A stretch of 64,000 nt of DNA from Paracholeplasma vituli (GTDB lineage: Bacteria; Bacillota_I; Bacilli_A; Acholeplasmatales; UBA5453): assembly GCF_025446935.1 (NCBI RefSeq), contig NZ_JAOEGN010000001.1:143090-207089 (forward strand). The letters are read 5' to 3'. The notes under the pieces were generated by a model that was given only the letters and a program-made list of their open reading frames with translations, did no database searches and was not told the DNA's origin. Both the position numbers and the translations under genes were made by a program. Below are positions 7,253 through 18,028 of the stretch, piece after piece. Position 1 is the stretch's first letter. Every line of letters begins with the position of its first letter.

Positions 7253-8005
7253 TTATAAACTATACAACTTATCTAGAAAATCATTTCCTTTGAGTTGTAG
7301 TCTTTCAATACTCATAATTTGCTCAATACTATTAGTTTTAATATCATCTAGTTTTAGCCTATACAACGGATCGAACTTGAACGCTTGATCCTGAAAGCTA
7401 TGTCGTAGTGTTCCTTGTTCGTTTAACATTCTTTTCGGGTGATTTGGTTTAATCATTCGAGAGATCATTATTTCATAGTATATCCATGCTGATCTTGTTT
7501 CGAATTCTACGTTTGGACTTTGTCCATAATTTTCAGATTCGAATAAAATTACACATTCTGTTTTATCAATCGCTTTAAGCAATGATGTGGCTAGTACCAT
7601 ATGTACATGTGCTGTTGTTACATTTCTTTTGTCATAATTGTATGTTTCTCCACCAGTATTTAAGCAGTACTGATTGTCTAGCTCCTTTAAGAAATCCTTC
7701 GAGTTTTCCCAAATATCAGCATCTAAAAATACTTTCACATTGAATGTTTGTTCTAGATATTTTTTAAAGATTCGTGCTTTTTCTATATCCATATGTGAAT
7801 GTGACAAGAAAATATGATGATCGATAATTGGAAATCGTTTATCCATTTCTTTATTCATATCAATCACATTTTCAGAACTTTTTGTACTTTCAAACAAGCC
7901 TGTAAAGACTAATTTAGTGAAAGGATTCTGACTTACTTCATCCTTTTTTGGTTTGAAGTTATTTAAACTATCGTTTTTTGCAATTACTCTTATAATTTTG
8001 TACAT
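7253..8005 (-). CDS. TIR-domain protein (module gene 1)
   Basis: 250 residues from ATG 8005, chosen because AGGAGG lies 6 bases upstream; the in-frame ATG at 8026 has no such site and covers it. The TIR-like domain spans about residues 60-185: strand A HIFLSHSHMD (64-73), strand B VKVFLDADIW (90-99), strand D CVILFES (151-157), then TRSAWIYYE with Glu178 as candidate catalytic residue. The domain has an inserted loop (about 108-135) unlike the other TIR protein of the operon, so the two are not recent duplicates. Its likely role is to sense infection and make or destroy an NAD-derived molecule; this is inferred from the family. Confidence 0.75.
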   Translation of the reverse strand: MYKIIRVIAKNDSLNNFKPKKDEVSQNPFTKLVFTGLFESTKSSENVIDMNKEMDKRFPIIDHHIFLSHSHMDIEKARIFKKYLEQTFNVKVFLDADIWENSKDFLKELDNQYCLNTGGETYNYDKRNVTTAHVHMVLATSLLKAIDKTECVILFESENYGQSPNVEFETRSAWIYYEIMISRMIKPNHPKRMLNEQGTLRHSFQDQAFKFDPLYRLKLDDIKTNSIEQIMSIERLQLKGNDFLDKLYSL

Positions 8006-8040
8006 GTTATCCTCCTTTCTTTTCATTCATAAATAAATTT

Positions 8041-8071
8041 TGCATATTTTTTTCATAAATATGAATATGCA
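8041..8071. repeat. Inverted repeat before the TIR module
   Basis: TGCATATT (8041-8048) and AATATGCA (8064-8071) are perfect 8-bp arms about 36 bases upstream of the TIR start. This could be an operator. No convincing -35/-10 pair could be assigned in 8006-8117, which is very AT-rich. Confidence 0.4.
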
Positions 8072-8117
8072 TCAACCAATAAAACGTTTTTTTTTCAATT
8101 TTTGTCCGCTTTTATGC

Positions 8118-8153
8118 AAAAAAAAGCAATATTTTTCAAAATATCGCTTTTTT
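8118..8153 (-). terminator. Terminator of the capD-glmS-glmM-glmU operon
   Basis: A long hairpin, with a core in which GCAATATTTT pairs with AAAATATCGC (one mismatch), is flanked by A and T runs. It starts 11 bases after the glmU stop on the minus strand and separates the operon from the TIR module. Confidence 0.85.
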
Positions 8154-8163
8154 ATTGATTTAT

Positions 8164-9549
8164 TTAGTGTTTTTCTTCTGTTGGTTTTGGTTTTATTAAG
8201 AATTTATAATAATCTTCTTTATTGATTTGTTGATTTCTAGCAATCGCTAATGAGCCTTTCGGAATGTCTTTTGTGACGGTTGAACCTGCAGCGATGAAGA
8301 CGTTGTCGCTGATTTCGATTGGCGCAACCATATTGACGTTACAACCAATAAAGACATCGTTTCCAATTAAGGTCTTGTGTTTTTTTACACCGTCATAGTT
8401 CACGGTGATGGATCCACAACCAAAGTTTACACGATCACCAACAACTGCGTCACCAATATACGCTAAGTGAGCGGCTTTAGTATCAAATCCTGTAGTGGAG
8501 TTCTTCACTTCTACGAAGTTACCAATACGGTTATGATCCCCAATATTTGCGTGTCCTCTTAAATGAGCGAATGGTCCCACTGTGGTCTTCTTACCGACTC
8601 GGCTTTCGATGATTAAGCTGTGTCTAATTTCTGCACCTTCATCAATGAAGGAATCTCTTACTTCAGAGTTTGGTCCAATAATCGCGCCTTTTTTAATAAC
8701 CGAATTTCCAATGATGGACGTGTTTGGATAAATCCATACGCCTTCTTCAATCACGACGTTATGTCCAATCGTAATCGTTTCAGGGTTAACCATGGATACA
8801 CCAGATAACATATGAGACTTATTAATTGAATCTCTCAAATACTTTTCTGCAATACTGATGGAATATAAATCATTGATACCCATGGTAACCATGGCATTTC
8901 TTACGATGAATGTATTTACCTTATAGGTTTGATGCATCAAAGCGACAATGTCGGTTAAGTAGTATTCACCCTTACGTTCATTCTTCTTGATGAGCTTCAA
9001 GGTTTCGAATAAGGCTTTATTGTTTACGATATAAACAGAAGAGTTGACTTCTTTTATATGTTTTTCGGATTCCGTACAGTCGTTTTCTTCAACGATACCT
9101 TTGACTGTGCCGTATTCATCTCTTACAATTCGACCATACCCTTTTGGATATTCCATGATCATGGTAACTACGGTTAAGTCGTTACCCATTTCTTCATGGG
9201 CTCTCATGAGTTTATCCATGAGTGGGTATTCCATGAGTGGCATATCCCCTGGAAGAATGAAGGTGGTGCCTTCTTTGCCTTCTAGAAGTGGGGCTGCAGA
9301 TAATACCGCATGACCTGTACCTAGGATTTGTTCTTGAATAGCGTACTGTACTCTATCTTTTAGAATATTTTGGATAACTTCTTTTTTATGTCCTACAATC
9401 GCGATGATTTCATCGATGTCTGTTTTTTCAATGTTCTCAACGATGTATTCAATCATCGGTTTACCTAAAATCGGGAAAGCACATTTAGGTAATTCCGTTC
9501 TCATGCGGGTGCCTTTACCTGCAGCGAGGATCAATGCGTATTTTTTCAT
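8164..9549 (-). CDS. glmU: Bifunctional GlcN-1-P acetyltransferase / GlcNAc-1-P uridylyltransferase
   Basis: This enzyme makes UDP-GlcNAc from glucosamine 1-phosphate, acetyl-CoA and UTP. The N-terminal nucleotidyltransferase has LAAGKGTRM (8-16), and GTGHAVL and LPGDMPL follow. From about residue 250 the left-handed beta-helix acetyltransferase follows, with RHSLIIESRVG, HLAYIGDAVVG and NYDGVKKHKTLIG. At 461 residues it has the normal length. It is the last gene of the operon, and its ATG overlaps the glmM stop (TAATG). The product feeds the NDP-sugar dehydratase of the same operon and the polysaccharide genes at the left edge. Confidence 0.96.
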   Translation of the reverse strand: MKKYALILAAGKGTRMRTELPKCAFPILGKPMIEYIVENIEKTDIDEIIAIVGHKKEVIQNILKDRVQYAIQEQILGTGHAVLSAAPLLEGKEGTTFILPGDMPLMEYPLMDKLMRAHEEMGNDLTVVTMIMEYPKGYGRIVRDEYGTVKGIVEENDCTESEKHIKEVNSSVYIVNNKALFETLKLIKKNERKGEYYLTDIVALMHQTYKVNTFIVRNAMVTMGINDLYSISIAEKYLRDSINKSHMLSGVSMVNPETITIGHNVVIEEGVWIYPNTSIIGNSVIKKGAIIGPNSEVRDSFIDEGAEIRHSLIIESRVGKKTTVGPFAHLRGHANIGDHNRIGNFVEVKNSTTGFDTKAAHLAYIGDAVVGDRVNFGCGSITVNYDGVKKHKTLIGNDVFIGCNVNMVAPIEISDNVFIAAGSTVTKDIPKGSLAIARNQQINKEDYYKFLIKPKPTEEKH

Positions 9550-10856
9550 TACATAGCGCCTTCTTTCTTAATCAAATCCACAATACGGTTTATTTCACGG
9601 TCTAAGACCACTTCATCCTGATAACTCATGGTTACTCTTATGAGTGGTTCTGTACCACTCGGTCTTACTAATAGTAAGTAATCATCCTTGAGAACACGTT
9701 TCACATCTTCAAGTAGTGATTGAACAGAATCTCGCTTTAAGACGCCTTTATCTACATTCTTAATGTTAATCATTTTGAGTGGATACAAGTAGATTTCACC
9801 TAGAAGTTCTTCTAAGGTTTTACCACTTTCTTCAATGATTTTTAGGAGGTATAAAGCAGCTAATAATCCGTCTCCACTATGCATGATGTGGTTTAAGATA
9901 ATGTGTCCTGAAGCTTCGCCGCCCAAACCATAACCATTGTCATTCATTTCTTTAAAAACGTATTTATCGCCAACATCGGTTAATGAGTAGGTGATGCCAT
10001 TATCTTTAAGTTTCTTAAGCATGCCAGGGTTACTCATTTTGGTCAATACAACGTGATTCTTAGGCAATTGACCTTTGGATTTAAGATAGGTTGCGAAAAG
10101 GTAAATCATTTGATCCCCATCGACCAATTCACCTTTCTTATTTACAACCAAGCATCTGTCAGCGTCACCATCAAATGCGAAGCCAATATCTGCTTTGTTA
10201 TCAAGCACGGTTTTTGTAATCCCATCCATGTGGGTCGAACCACAATTCACATTAATGTTTAAACCATCTGGTTGATTGTTTATTTGAAGGGCATGTTTGT
10301 GATATTTATTAAAAAGTTTGCGCGCGATTTGGTAGTTCGCACCATTCGCTGAATCATAAACGATATTCAGTTTACTCGGTTTTAAATTGAGTTTTTCATA
10401 GAATTCTAAATACAATTTTTCAACATCATCAGTTAAACTAAGTTTACCCCAAGATGGTAAGACATCAAACGGACCATTGTCCATAATATCCTCAATCTTA
10501 AGTTCGAGTTCATCAACTGTTTTATAGCCTTTATCAAAAACCTTGATGCCATTGTCATAATAGGGGTTGTGTGAAGCCGTGATCATCACTCCAATAATTT
10601 GATGGACTTCACTGTAATACGCGACCATTGGAGTTGAAACCACACCTGCGAACACAATATCAACGCCTTGACTCATTGCCCCTGTGGCAAGTGAGTAGGC
10701 GAGCATGTTGTTCGACTGTCTCGTATCTGTACCGATTACGATTTGTTTAGGTTTAACTACTTTACCAATCGCTAAGCCAACTTTAAATGCTAATTCTGCG
10801 GTGAGCTTTTCAAAAGCAACACCTCGGATGCCATCCGTACCAAAATATTTTCCCAT
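9549..10856 (-). CDS. glmM: Phosphoglucosamine mutase
   Basis: Converts glucosamine 6-phosphate to glucosamine 1-phosphate. The phosphoserine loop TASHNPYYDNG, the metal loop FAFDGDADRC and the substrate loop RPSGTEPLIRV are all present. The length, 435 residues, is slightly short of the usual 445-450. It lies between glmS (9-base gap) and glmU (TAATG overlap), so the whole UDP-GlcNAc route is co-transcribed. Confidence 0.96.
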   Translation of the reverse strand: MGKYFGTDGIRGVAFEKLTAELAFKVGLAIGKVVKPKQIVIGTDTRQSNNMLAYSLATGAMSQGVDIVFAGVVSTPMVAYYSEVHQIIGVMITASHNPYYDNGIKVFDKGYKTVDELELKIEDIMDNGPFDVLPSWGKLSLTDDVEKLYLEFYEKLNLKPSKLNIVYDSANGANYQIARKLFNKYHKHALQINNQPDGLNINVNCGSTHMDGITKTVLDNKADIGFAFDGDADRCLVVNKKGELVDGDQMIYLFATYLKSKGQLPKNHVVLTKMSNPGMLKKLKDNGITYSLTDVGDKYVFKEMNDNGYGLGGEASGHIILNHIMHSGDGLLAALYLLKIIEESGKTLEELLGEIYLYPLKMINIKNVDKGVLKRDSVQSLLEDVKRVLKDDYLLLVRPSGTEPLIRVTMSYQDEVVLDREINRIVDLIKKEGAM

Positions 10857-10865
10857 TTTTTACTC

Positions 10866-12647
10866 CTATTCAACTGTAACGCTTTTCGCGAGATTTCTTG
10901 GTTTATCGATATCAAAACTACGTTCTAACGCAGCATAATACGACAGTAATTGTGTCGGTACAACCATCACCATCGGTGTGAGTAATGGGTGAACTGAATC
11001 AACAATAACTTCATCGCCGGGTTCTGCAACCTCACTCGTAACAATTTTGATGGTACGTGCACCTCTCGCAATCACTTCATTTAAATTACTGCGAGTATTG
11101 TGAGATATCTTTGGATCTGAGATTAAGGCAATCACAGGTGTACCTTCTTCGATTAATGCGATTGTCCCGTGCTTGAGTTCGCCTGCTGCGAAACCTTCTG
11201 TTTGGATATAAGAGATTTCTTTAAGCTTCAGAGCGGCTTCTAAGCCTGTATAGTAATCTAATCCTCTTCCAATGAAGAAGCAGTTTCTATGGGTGAGTAG
11301 ATATCTTGTAACATCTAATATGTTTTGACAAGATAAGAAGTTTTCAATCGATAACGCAACCTTAGTCAATTCATCACGGATATCAAAGTCTTTACTAGAA
11401 AGCTCATAGGCAAGTAGTGCGAGAACACCTACTTGTGCGACATAGGCTTTCGTTGAAGCAACTGCGATTTCAGGTCCCGCATAGAGTTCTAAAAAATAGG
11501 TCGCTTCTCTAGCAAGGGTTGATGTTGGTACATTGGTTACAGTAAGAATTGGATAATTCATTTCCTTGATATTTACCAAGCAAGCTCTTAAATCTGCAGT
11601 TTCACCGGATTGTGAAACTAAGATGAAGAAGGGCTTCTTAGAGAGGAGTGGCTTTTGATAAGCAAACTCACTCGCGATATGAACTTCAACTGGAATACCA
11701 GCTAATTTTTCAAAAAGGTTTTTACCAATCAGACCGGCATGCATAGAGGTCCCTGCAGCTAGAATATAGATGCGGTCGGATGATTTGATATCATTCAATA
11801 TTTTCGCATCAATACGAGATTTTCCATTATCAAAATAATTGGAAACTATACGACGAACAACTGAAGGTTGTTCGTGAATTTCTTTTAACATGAAGTGCGC
11901 GTAGGTCCCTTTTTCGACATCGTCATTACTCATGTCGATGACTGAAAATTTCGCTTGAAGTGGGGCGTGATTGATATCATAAAGTTGAATATGATCACGG
12001 CTCGCAACCACAAATGTTTTATCTTCTAATGGTAAATACTCTTCACTATAACCAATCAAAGCCATTAAGTCAGAAGCGACTGTAATGCCTTCTTTACCTC
12101 TACCTAGTAAGAGCGGACTCTTGTATTTAGCTGCGAAGAACTGATCAGGGTTGTTTTGATCTAAAATAAGCAATGCATAAGACCCTCGGAGTAGTCGGAG
12201 GGTAGTTAATATCGCATTTTCAACGTTTAGAGTACCTGCGAAGGTTTCAATTAATTGTGCAATGACTTCTGTATCGGTATCACTTTCAAATTTGACACCT
12301 TGTAGATATTGTTCTTTGAGCTGTTGATAGTTTTCAATTACCCCGTTATGGACGATAATGAATCGTCTGGAACGTGAATAATGGGGGTGGGCATTGGCTT
12401 TATTGACTTTACCATGGGTTGCCCAGCGGGTATGCCCAATACCAATATTGGAGTGTGGACTGTTTTCCACAGATTGTGCCAAACGATCGACACGACCTTG
12501 ATCTTTATATACATCATAGATTTGATATCTGGTATTAAAAAGGCTCATACCTGCTGAGTCATAACCACGATATTCAAGTCTTTTTAATCCATCTAAAATA
12601 ACATCTTTCGCTTCTTTGTTCCCAATATATCCGACAATACCGCACAT
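10866..12647 (-). CDS. glmS: Glutamine:fructose-6-phosphate aminotransferase
   Basis: First and committed step of UDP-GlcNAc synthesis: it uses glutamine to aminate fructose 6-phosphate. The N-terminal class II glutaminase begins MCGIVGYIG with Cys2 as nucleophile. Two SIS sugar-isomerase domains follow (about 275-410 and 440-580; AAGTSMHAG, VSQSGETAD), and the protein ends PRNLAKSVTVE as the family does. 593 residues. It lies 15 bases after the dehydratase gene, so no glmS ribozyme fits between them and regulation must come from the operon promoter. Confidence 0.96.
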   Translation of the reverse strand: MCGIVGYIGNKEAKDVILDGLKRLEYRGYDSAGMSLFNTRYQIYDVYKDQGRVDRLAQSVENSPHSNIGIGHTRWATHGKVNKANAHPHYSRSRRFIIVHNGVIENYQQLKEQYLQGVKFESDTDTEVIAQLIETFAGTLNVENAILTTLRLLRGSYALLILDQNNPDQFFAAKYKSPLLLGRGKEGITVASDLMALIGYSEEYLPLEDKTFVVASRDHIQLYDINHAPLQAKFSVIDMSNDDVEKGTYAHFMLKEIHEQPSVVRRIVSNYFDNGKSRIDAKILNDIKSSDRIYILAAGTSMHAGLIGKNLFEKLAGIPVEVHIASEFAYQKPLLSKKPFFILVSQSGETADLRACLVNIKEMNYPILTVTNVPTSTLAREATYFLELYAGPEIAVASTKAYVAQVGVLALLAYELSSKDFDIRDELTKVALSIENFLSCQNILDVTRYLLTHRNCFFIGRGLDYYTGLEAALKLKEISYIQTEGFAAGELKHGTIALIEEGTPVIALISDPKISHNTRSNLNEVIARGARTIKIVTSEVAEPGDEVIVDSVHPLLTPMVMVVPTQLLSYYAALERSFDIDKPRNLAKSVTVE

Positions 12648-12662
12648 AAATTGTGCCTCCTA

Positions 12663-14534
12663 TTAGACGTCTAAATGCCCGTTCACCTTATAGGTTTTTA
12701 CGACGTGCGAAACCATTTGTTTAACTTCTTCGTTTGTCTTTTGTTCAAATGTATTGACGATTTCTTGAATGGTGAGTTCTTGGTCATTCACATTTTTTTG
12801 TTTCTCGATATAAATCTTATCGTTATCGGTAGCCTTGTGATCATTGTAATTGTGATCGACTAAAAGCTCTTCATATAGTTTTTCACCAGGCCGTAATCCA
12901 GTAAATTCTATTTTTATGTCTTTATTAGGTACTAATCCTGCTAATGAAATCATCTTTTCTGCGAGTTCAACAATTCTAACTGGTTTGCCCATATCTAGAA
13001 TAAATACTTCTCCACCTTCAGCATAAACCGCTGATTGTAAGATCAGACTAACCGCTTCAGGAATTGTCATAAAGAAACGTGTAATCTCCGGGTGTGTTAC
13101 AGTTACTGGACCGCCATCTTCGATTTGTTTCTTAAATAATGGAATAACGGATCCATTCGAACCAAGTACGTTTCCGAAACGTACCGCCGAGAATTTGGTT
13201 TTATTTTCTTTTTGATGATTTTGGATGATGAGTTCAGCAAAACGTTTGGTTGCACCCATTACATTGGTAGAGCGAACGGCTTTATCGGATGAAACCAATA
13301 CGAACTTCTTAACACCATATTTATTGGATAGTTCGGCTGCGTTGTAAGTACCAATGACATTGGTTCTTACTGCTTCAACTGCACTGTCTTCCATGAGTGG
13401 TACGTGCTTATATGCCGCCGCATGGAATACAATGGTTGGTCTAAATTCATTGAATATAGATTCAAGTCTGGTTTTGTTATATACAGATCCAATACGTACA
13501 ATTAAGTTTAAGTCGCTACAACGACTTTCCTTTGTATACTTTCTTAAAAGTTCTTGTTGAATCTCATAGGCGTTATTTTCGTAAATATCAAAAATGATTA
13601 ATAATTTTGGTTTAAGTTCTGCGATTTGACGACATAACTCACTGCCAATCGAACCACCGCCCCCAGTAACCATAACCACTTCACCATTAATGAAGTCGTT
13701 GATACCTTCATTATCCAAATGAATGACTTGACGATTTAACAAATCCTCTACCTTAACGTTCACAATCTTAGGAGCCTTATCCACGTCACTATAAGACATC
13801 AATCTCATGATTTTTATCTTGTATTTCGCTACTTCGTTAACAAGCCAGTTTAATTTATCGATAGGATAATCTGCAATCGCTAAGACAATCTCATCTGCGT
13901 TGTAATCTTCAATAAATTGCCCAATTTGCTCGATTGGACCAACAATTAAAATCCCGCTTAATCGATTGCCAATCTTTTTAGGATTGTCATCAACGAAAGC
14001 AACTGGATGGTTAGATAAGTCTTTATTTCTATAGAGTTCTTTAAGGACCAATTCACCGGCAGACCCAGCACCAATTATAAGTGTGCGTTTACCTTCATTC
14101 ATATTTACGAAGAAATTTGTTCTAAAAAAGATACGAATACGGTTAGAGACTCTTGGTATGGTTAAAATGAGAATTTCAATAGGTGTAATCAAAATATACG
14201 CTGTCTTATACATAAATAAGTGATTAGAAATCGCTATATATATGACAAGAATGATGTTGCTGATGACGGCAGCGAATCCGATTCGCATGACGTCTTCAAA
14301 TCCAACGTGTTTGGAAAGCATTTTGTATATGCCTGCAAAATTCATAAATAAGATTTTAAATACAATAACAAATGGTAAAGCAATCGCTAAAGTTCTTAGC
14401 TCGATGTCATAATCGACTTGAATTGCTATAAATATCAAGATCATAATGACATAGGATGCAAAAATGAGTAAAGCGTCTGTGCACATCTTAGCAAAGTCGC
14501 GTAGATATTGCCGATGGCTGTTTTTAACTGGCAT
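12663..14534 (-). CDS. Membrane-anchored nucleotide-sugar 4,6-dehydratase (CapD/PglF type)
   Basis: 623 residues from ATG 14534, which has GGGAGGG 6-7 bases upstream; a TTG at 14579 is less likely. Four hydrophobic segments (about 15-130) anchor it. A first Rossmann domain has IGAGSAGELVL and a second has VTGGGGSIGSEL, the SDR site. The usual YxxxK is replaced by MGATK, as in PglF/FlaA1-like UDP-GlcNAc 4,6-dehydratases. It should turn UDP-GlcNAc, made by the next three genes, into a UDP-4-keto-6-deoxy sugar for the surface polysaccharide. It is the first gene of the operon. The substrate is inferred from family and neighbours. Confidence 0.88.
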   Translation of the reverse strand: MPVKNSHRQYLRDFAKMCTDALLIFASYVIMILIFIAIQVDYDIELRTLAIALPFVIVFKILFMNFAGIYKMLSKHVGFEDVMRIGFAAVISNIILVIYIAISNHLFMYKTAYILITPIEILILTIPRVSNRIRIFFRTNFFVNMNEGKRTLIIGAGSAGELVLKELYRNKDLSNHPVAFVDDNPKKIGNRLSGILIVGPIEQIGQFIEDYNADEIVLAIADYPIDKLNWLVNEVAKYKIKIMRLMSYSDVDKAPKIVNVKVEDLLNRQVIHLDNEGINDFINGEVVMVTGGGGSIGSELCRQIAELKPKLLIIFDIYENNAYEIQQELLRKYTKESRCSDLNLIVRIGSVYNKTRLESIFNEFRPTIVFHAAAYKHVPLMEDSAVEAVRTNVIGTYNAAELSNKYGVKKFVLVSSDKAVRSTNVMGATKRFAELIIQNHQKENKTKFSAVRFGNVLGSNGSVIPLFKKQIEDGGPVTVTHPEITRFFMTIPEAVSLILQSAVYAEGGEVFILDMGKPVRIVELAEKMISLAGLVPNKDIKIEFTGLRPGEKLYEELLVDHNYNDHKATDNDKIYIEKQKNVNDQELTIQEIVNTFEQKTNEEVKQMVSHVVKTYKVNGHLDV

Positions 14535-14589
14535 ACTTGTCCCTCCCAAGTAATCCCCACATAATTGTTTGTAATTCAAAGCGTAATCA

Positions 14590-15036
14590 CATTATATCAC
14601 TAGAAGTTAAGGATTTCAGTGAAATCGCATAGTATTCCCGTAATATTTATTTAAGATTTCGGATTAGGTTTAACTTACCTAAATTAGTCACACTATGATT
14701 ATATCACAGAGTTTTATCGATTGCTCCAGTAAATCGTAATAAATGACCCAAAAATGGTACAATATTTAAGACGATTCTTAATTTTATCACATAAATAATA
14801 TGATAGTCTCTTCACAAATATTTCAATCGATTACAATTGTTCGATAAGTTCATATTTGTTTTATGATACCTCATTGTAAAGCCATTAAGACGATACCGAT
14901 TTCTTTTATGTATTTCTTAATAACCACCGTTTAGGCTTTTTACATGGGGCCCGTTTTTAACTAAATTGTCTATATAAGTCGCAGAGCATCCATAATTGTT
15001 CGATTTTTAAAATTCTTTGTTAATTTTTCGAACAAA
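14590..15036 (-). promoter_or_regulatory. Long upstream region of the dehydratase-glmSMU operon
   Basis: About 500 bases without a gene. On the minus strand there are extended -10 elements TGATATAAT (TATAAT at 14591-14596, and another near 14702) and TGATAAAAT near 14790; none has a good -35. The regulator-like motif ATTGTTCGAT occurs at 14836-14845 and 14995-15004, and inverted as TTCGAACAA at 15027-15035. This suggests control by the winged-helix regulator of 853-1473. No small gene or known riboswitch was recognised. Confidence 0.4.
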
Positions 15037-15038
15037 AT

Positions 15039-15060
15039 AAAAAAGCGCAACCGTGCGCTT

Positions 15061-15062
<2 letters not shown>
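15039..15062 (-). terminator. purA terminator
   Basis: AAAAGCGCA pairs with TGCGCTTTT around a 4-base loop, with T residues following on the minus strand. The stem includes the last bases of the purA stop codon. Confidence 0.85.
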
Positions 15063-16350
<1,288 letters not shown>

Positions 16351-16365
16351 TCAAAACCAATTGTG

Positions 16366-16395
16366 ATTTTATCATAGATAAAGGGGATTGTTCAA
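16366..16395 (-). promoter_or_regulatory. purA promoter
   Basis: TTGAAC (16390-16395), an 18-base spacer, then TAAAAT (16366-16371) preceded by TGA, an extended -10. It lies 37 bases before the purA ATG, which has a GGGGGA ribosome site. Confidence 0.65.
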
Positions 16396-16410
16396 TGTAA
16401 CATCCAAAAG

Positions 16411-16444
16411 AAAAAGACAAATGCGCTTACATCTCGCATTTGTC
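16411..16444 (-). terminator. glnA terminator
   Basis: Ten-bp perfect arms GACAAATGCG (16416-16425) and CGCATTTGTC (16435-16444) with a T-rich tail on the minus strand, just past the glnA stop. Confidence 0.85.
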
Positions 16445-16453
16445 GATCACTTT

Positions 16454-17788
16454 TTAGATAATTGGTAAATACTTTTCTAGTTCATAAGGGGTAATACGTG
16501 CTTTGTATTCATCCCATTCACGCACTTTCGCTTCAAGGAACTTTTCAAATAACTCATCACCTAAAGATTCTTTCATTAATGGAGAGTCAACGAAGAAATC
16601 AATCGCCTCTTTGAGGTTTTCAGGTAAGTTTTTGATTCCCATACGACGTCTTTCTGCGTCAGACATTTTAAATAGGTTTTTCTTTAGTGGATTTAATGCT
16701 GTAATTTCATTACGAATACCATCTAAGCCGGCAGCTAGTAAAACTGACATCGCCAAATACGGATTCGCAGATGGGTCTACAGAACGGACTTCAATACGTT
16801 GACCTTTACCTCTAGCTGCTGGAATACGAATCATGGTACTTCTGTTTGAATCACTCCACGCAATATAAACTGGGGCTTCATAACCAGGTACTAAGCGCTT
16901 ATAAGAGTTTACAATAGGGTTACATATTAATCCAAATGATTGTGCATGTTTCATAACACCTGCGATAAAGTGAAGCGCAGTTTTGCTTAAACCATTCACA
17001 GAATCTTTATCATAGAATACATTGTTACCAGCCTTATCAGAAATGGATAAATTAGAGTGCATTCCCGATCCATTAATGCCTTGAACTGGTTTTGGCATGA
17101 ATGTAGCGTGATAGCCATGGCGTCTCGCGACATTCTTGACCAATACTTTAAAAGTTTGGATGTTGTCACAAGCCTCTAATGCGTTATCAAAATGGAAATT
17201 GATTTCGTGTTGGCCATACGCAACCTCATGGTGCGATACTTCCATTTCAAAGCCCATCTTTTGAAGTTCAAGAACGATGTCTCTACGAACGTCTTCAGAC
17301 CCATCAATAGGGGATAAATCAAAGTACCCACCCATGTCGGAAAACTCCATGGTTGGTCTACCATTAGAATCTAACCTAAATAAAAAGAACTCTGGTTCGA
17401 CGCCAACATTGAACTTATCAAAACCAAGTTTCTTAAGTTCAGCTAAATTTTTCTTTAAAACAAATCTTGGATCGGCCTCATACGGTGTGCGGTCTGATTT
17501 ATAAACATCACAAATCAATCGCGCAACTTTACCAAATGGGGGTTTTTCCCATTCTAATACAAGCCATGTGTTTAAATCTGGGTATAAGTACATATCTGCT
17601 TCATCGATACGGACAAATCCTTTGATGGATGAACCATCAAACATCACATCATTGTCTAATGCTTTGTGTAAGTTTGTTACTGGGATTTCTACGTTTTTCA
17701 CAGTTCCGAGCATGTCGGTGAACTGCAATCTAACATACCTTACATCGTTGTCTTTCGCTAATTTTAAAATGTCTTCACGGGTATACAT
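16454..17788 (-). CDS. glnA: Glutamine synthetase type I (alpha subtype)
   Basis: Makes glutamine from glutamate, ammonia and ATP. At 444 residues it matches the Bacillus GSI-alpha form, which is controlled by feedback inhibition rather than adenylylation. Motifs: [43 protein letters not shown] and [26 protein letters not shown] ribosome site precedes the ATG. No glnR is adjacent. A TGACA-containing stretch (complement near 17815-17835) resembles only half of a GlnR/TnrA site, so nitrogen control is not shown. Confidence 0.97.
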   Translation of the reverse strand: MYTREDILKLAKDNDVRYVRLQFTDMLGTVKNVEIPVTNLHKALDNDVMFDGSSIKGFVRIDEADMYLYPDLNTWLVLEWEKPPFGKVARLICDVYKSDRTPYEADPRFVLKKNLAELKKLGFDKFNVGVEPEFFLFRLDSNGRPTMEFSDMGGYFDLSPIDGSEDVRRDIVLELQKMGFEMEVSHHEVAYGQHEINFHFDNALEACDNIQTFKVLVKNVARRHGYHATFMPKPVQGINGSGMHSNLSISDKAGNNVFYDKDSVNGLSKTALHFIAGVMKHAQSFGLICNPIVNSYKRLVPGYEAPVYIAWSDSNRSTMIRIPAARGKGQRIEVRSVDPSANPYLAMSVLLAAGLDGIRNEITALNPLKKNLFKMSDAERRRMGIKNLPENLKEAIDFFVDSPLMKESLGDELFEKFLEAKVREWDEYKARITPYELEKYLPII

Positions 17789-17920
17789 AGTTTCAAAAAT
17801 CCTCCAATGGATATATTGTCACAAAAATGTAATAAAAAAGCAAGATAAATCTACAAAAAATATTATGTGTTTGATTAAAAACCATTTTTTGTACCTTGTT
17901 TTTACGATTTTTGCTCATTT

Positions 17921-17951
17921 ATAATACATGTCATGATTTTTCTATGTTCAA
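17921..17951 (-). promoter_or_regulatory. Possible glnA promoter
   Basis: On the minus strand TTGAAC (17946-17951) and TATTAT (17921-17926) are separated by a long 19-base spacer. This is a weak assignment and would give a leader of about 125 bases in which no riboswitch was recognised. Confidence 0.3.
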
Positions 17952-17995
17952 AAAAGACGTTTTTGTTAATTAAGTACCTTATTTTACTATACTTA

Positions 17996-18025
17996 GAAAA
18001 AAGGTCCTATCTCTAGGAACCTTTT
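17996..18025 (-). terminator. Terminator of the Sel1-repeat gene
   Basis: AGGT-CCTA pairs with TAGG-A-ACCT (one bulge) between flanking A and T runs, immediately after the stop at 18029. Confidence 0.65.
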
Positions 18026-18028
18026 ACT

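Noticed and set aside
5981..8005. Classical Thoeris or Pycsar system
   Set aside because: No ThsA-type SIR2 protein and no nucleotidyl cyclase is encoded; only the TIR part matches.
8040..8225. 61-codon plus-strand frame rich in Phe and Lys
   Set aside because: Runs through the AT-rich TIR upstream region, the glmU terminator and glmU itself; composition is that of a T-rich intergenic stretch.
12640..12663. glmS ribozyme before glmS
   Set aside because: Only 15 bases separate it from the dehydratase gene; there is no room for the ribozyme.
14590..15036. Small gene or riboswitch in the 500-base gap
   Set aside because: No frame with a ribosome site, no recognisable riboswitch core; only promoter-like and operator-like repeats were found.
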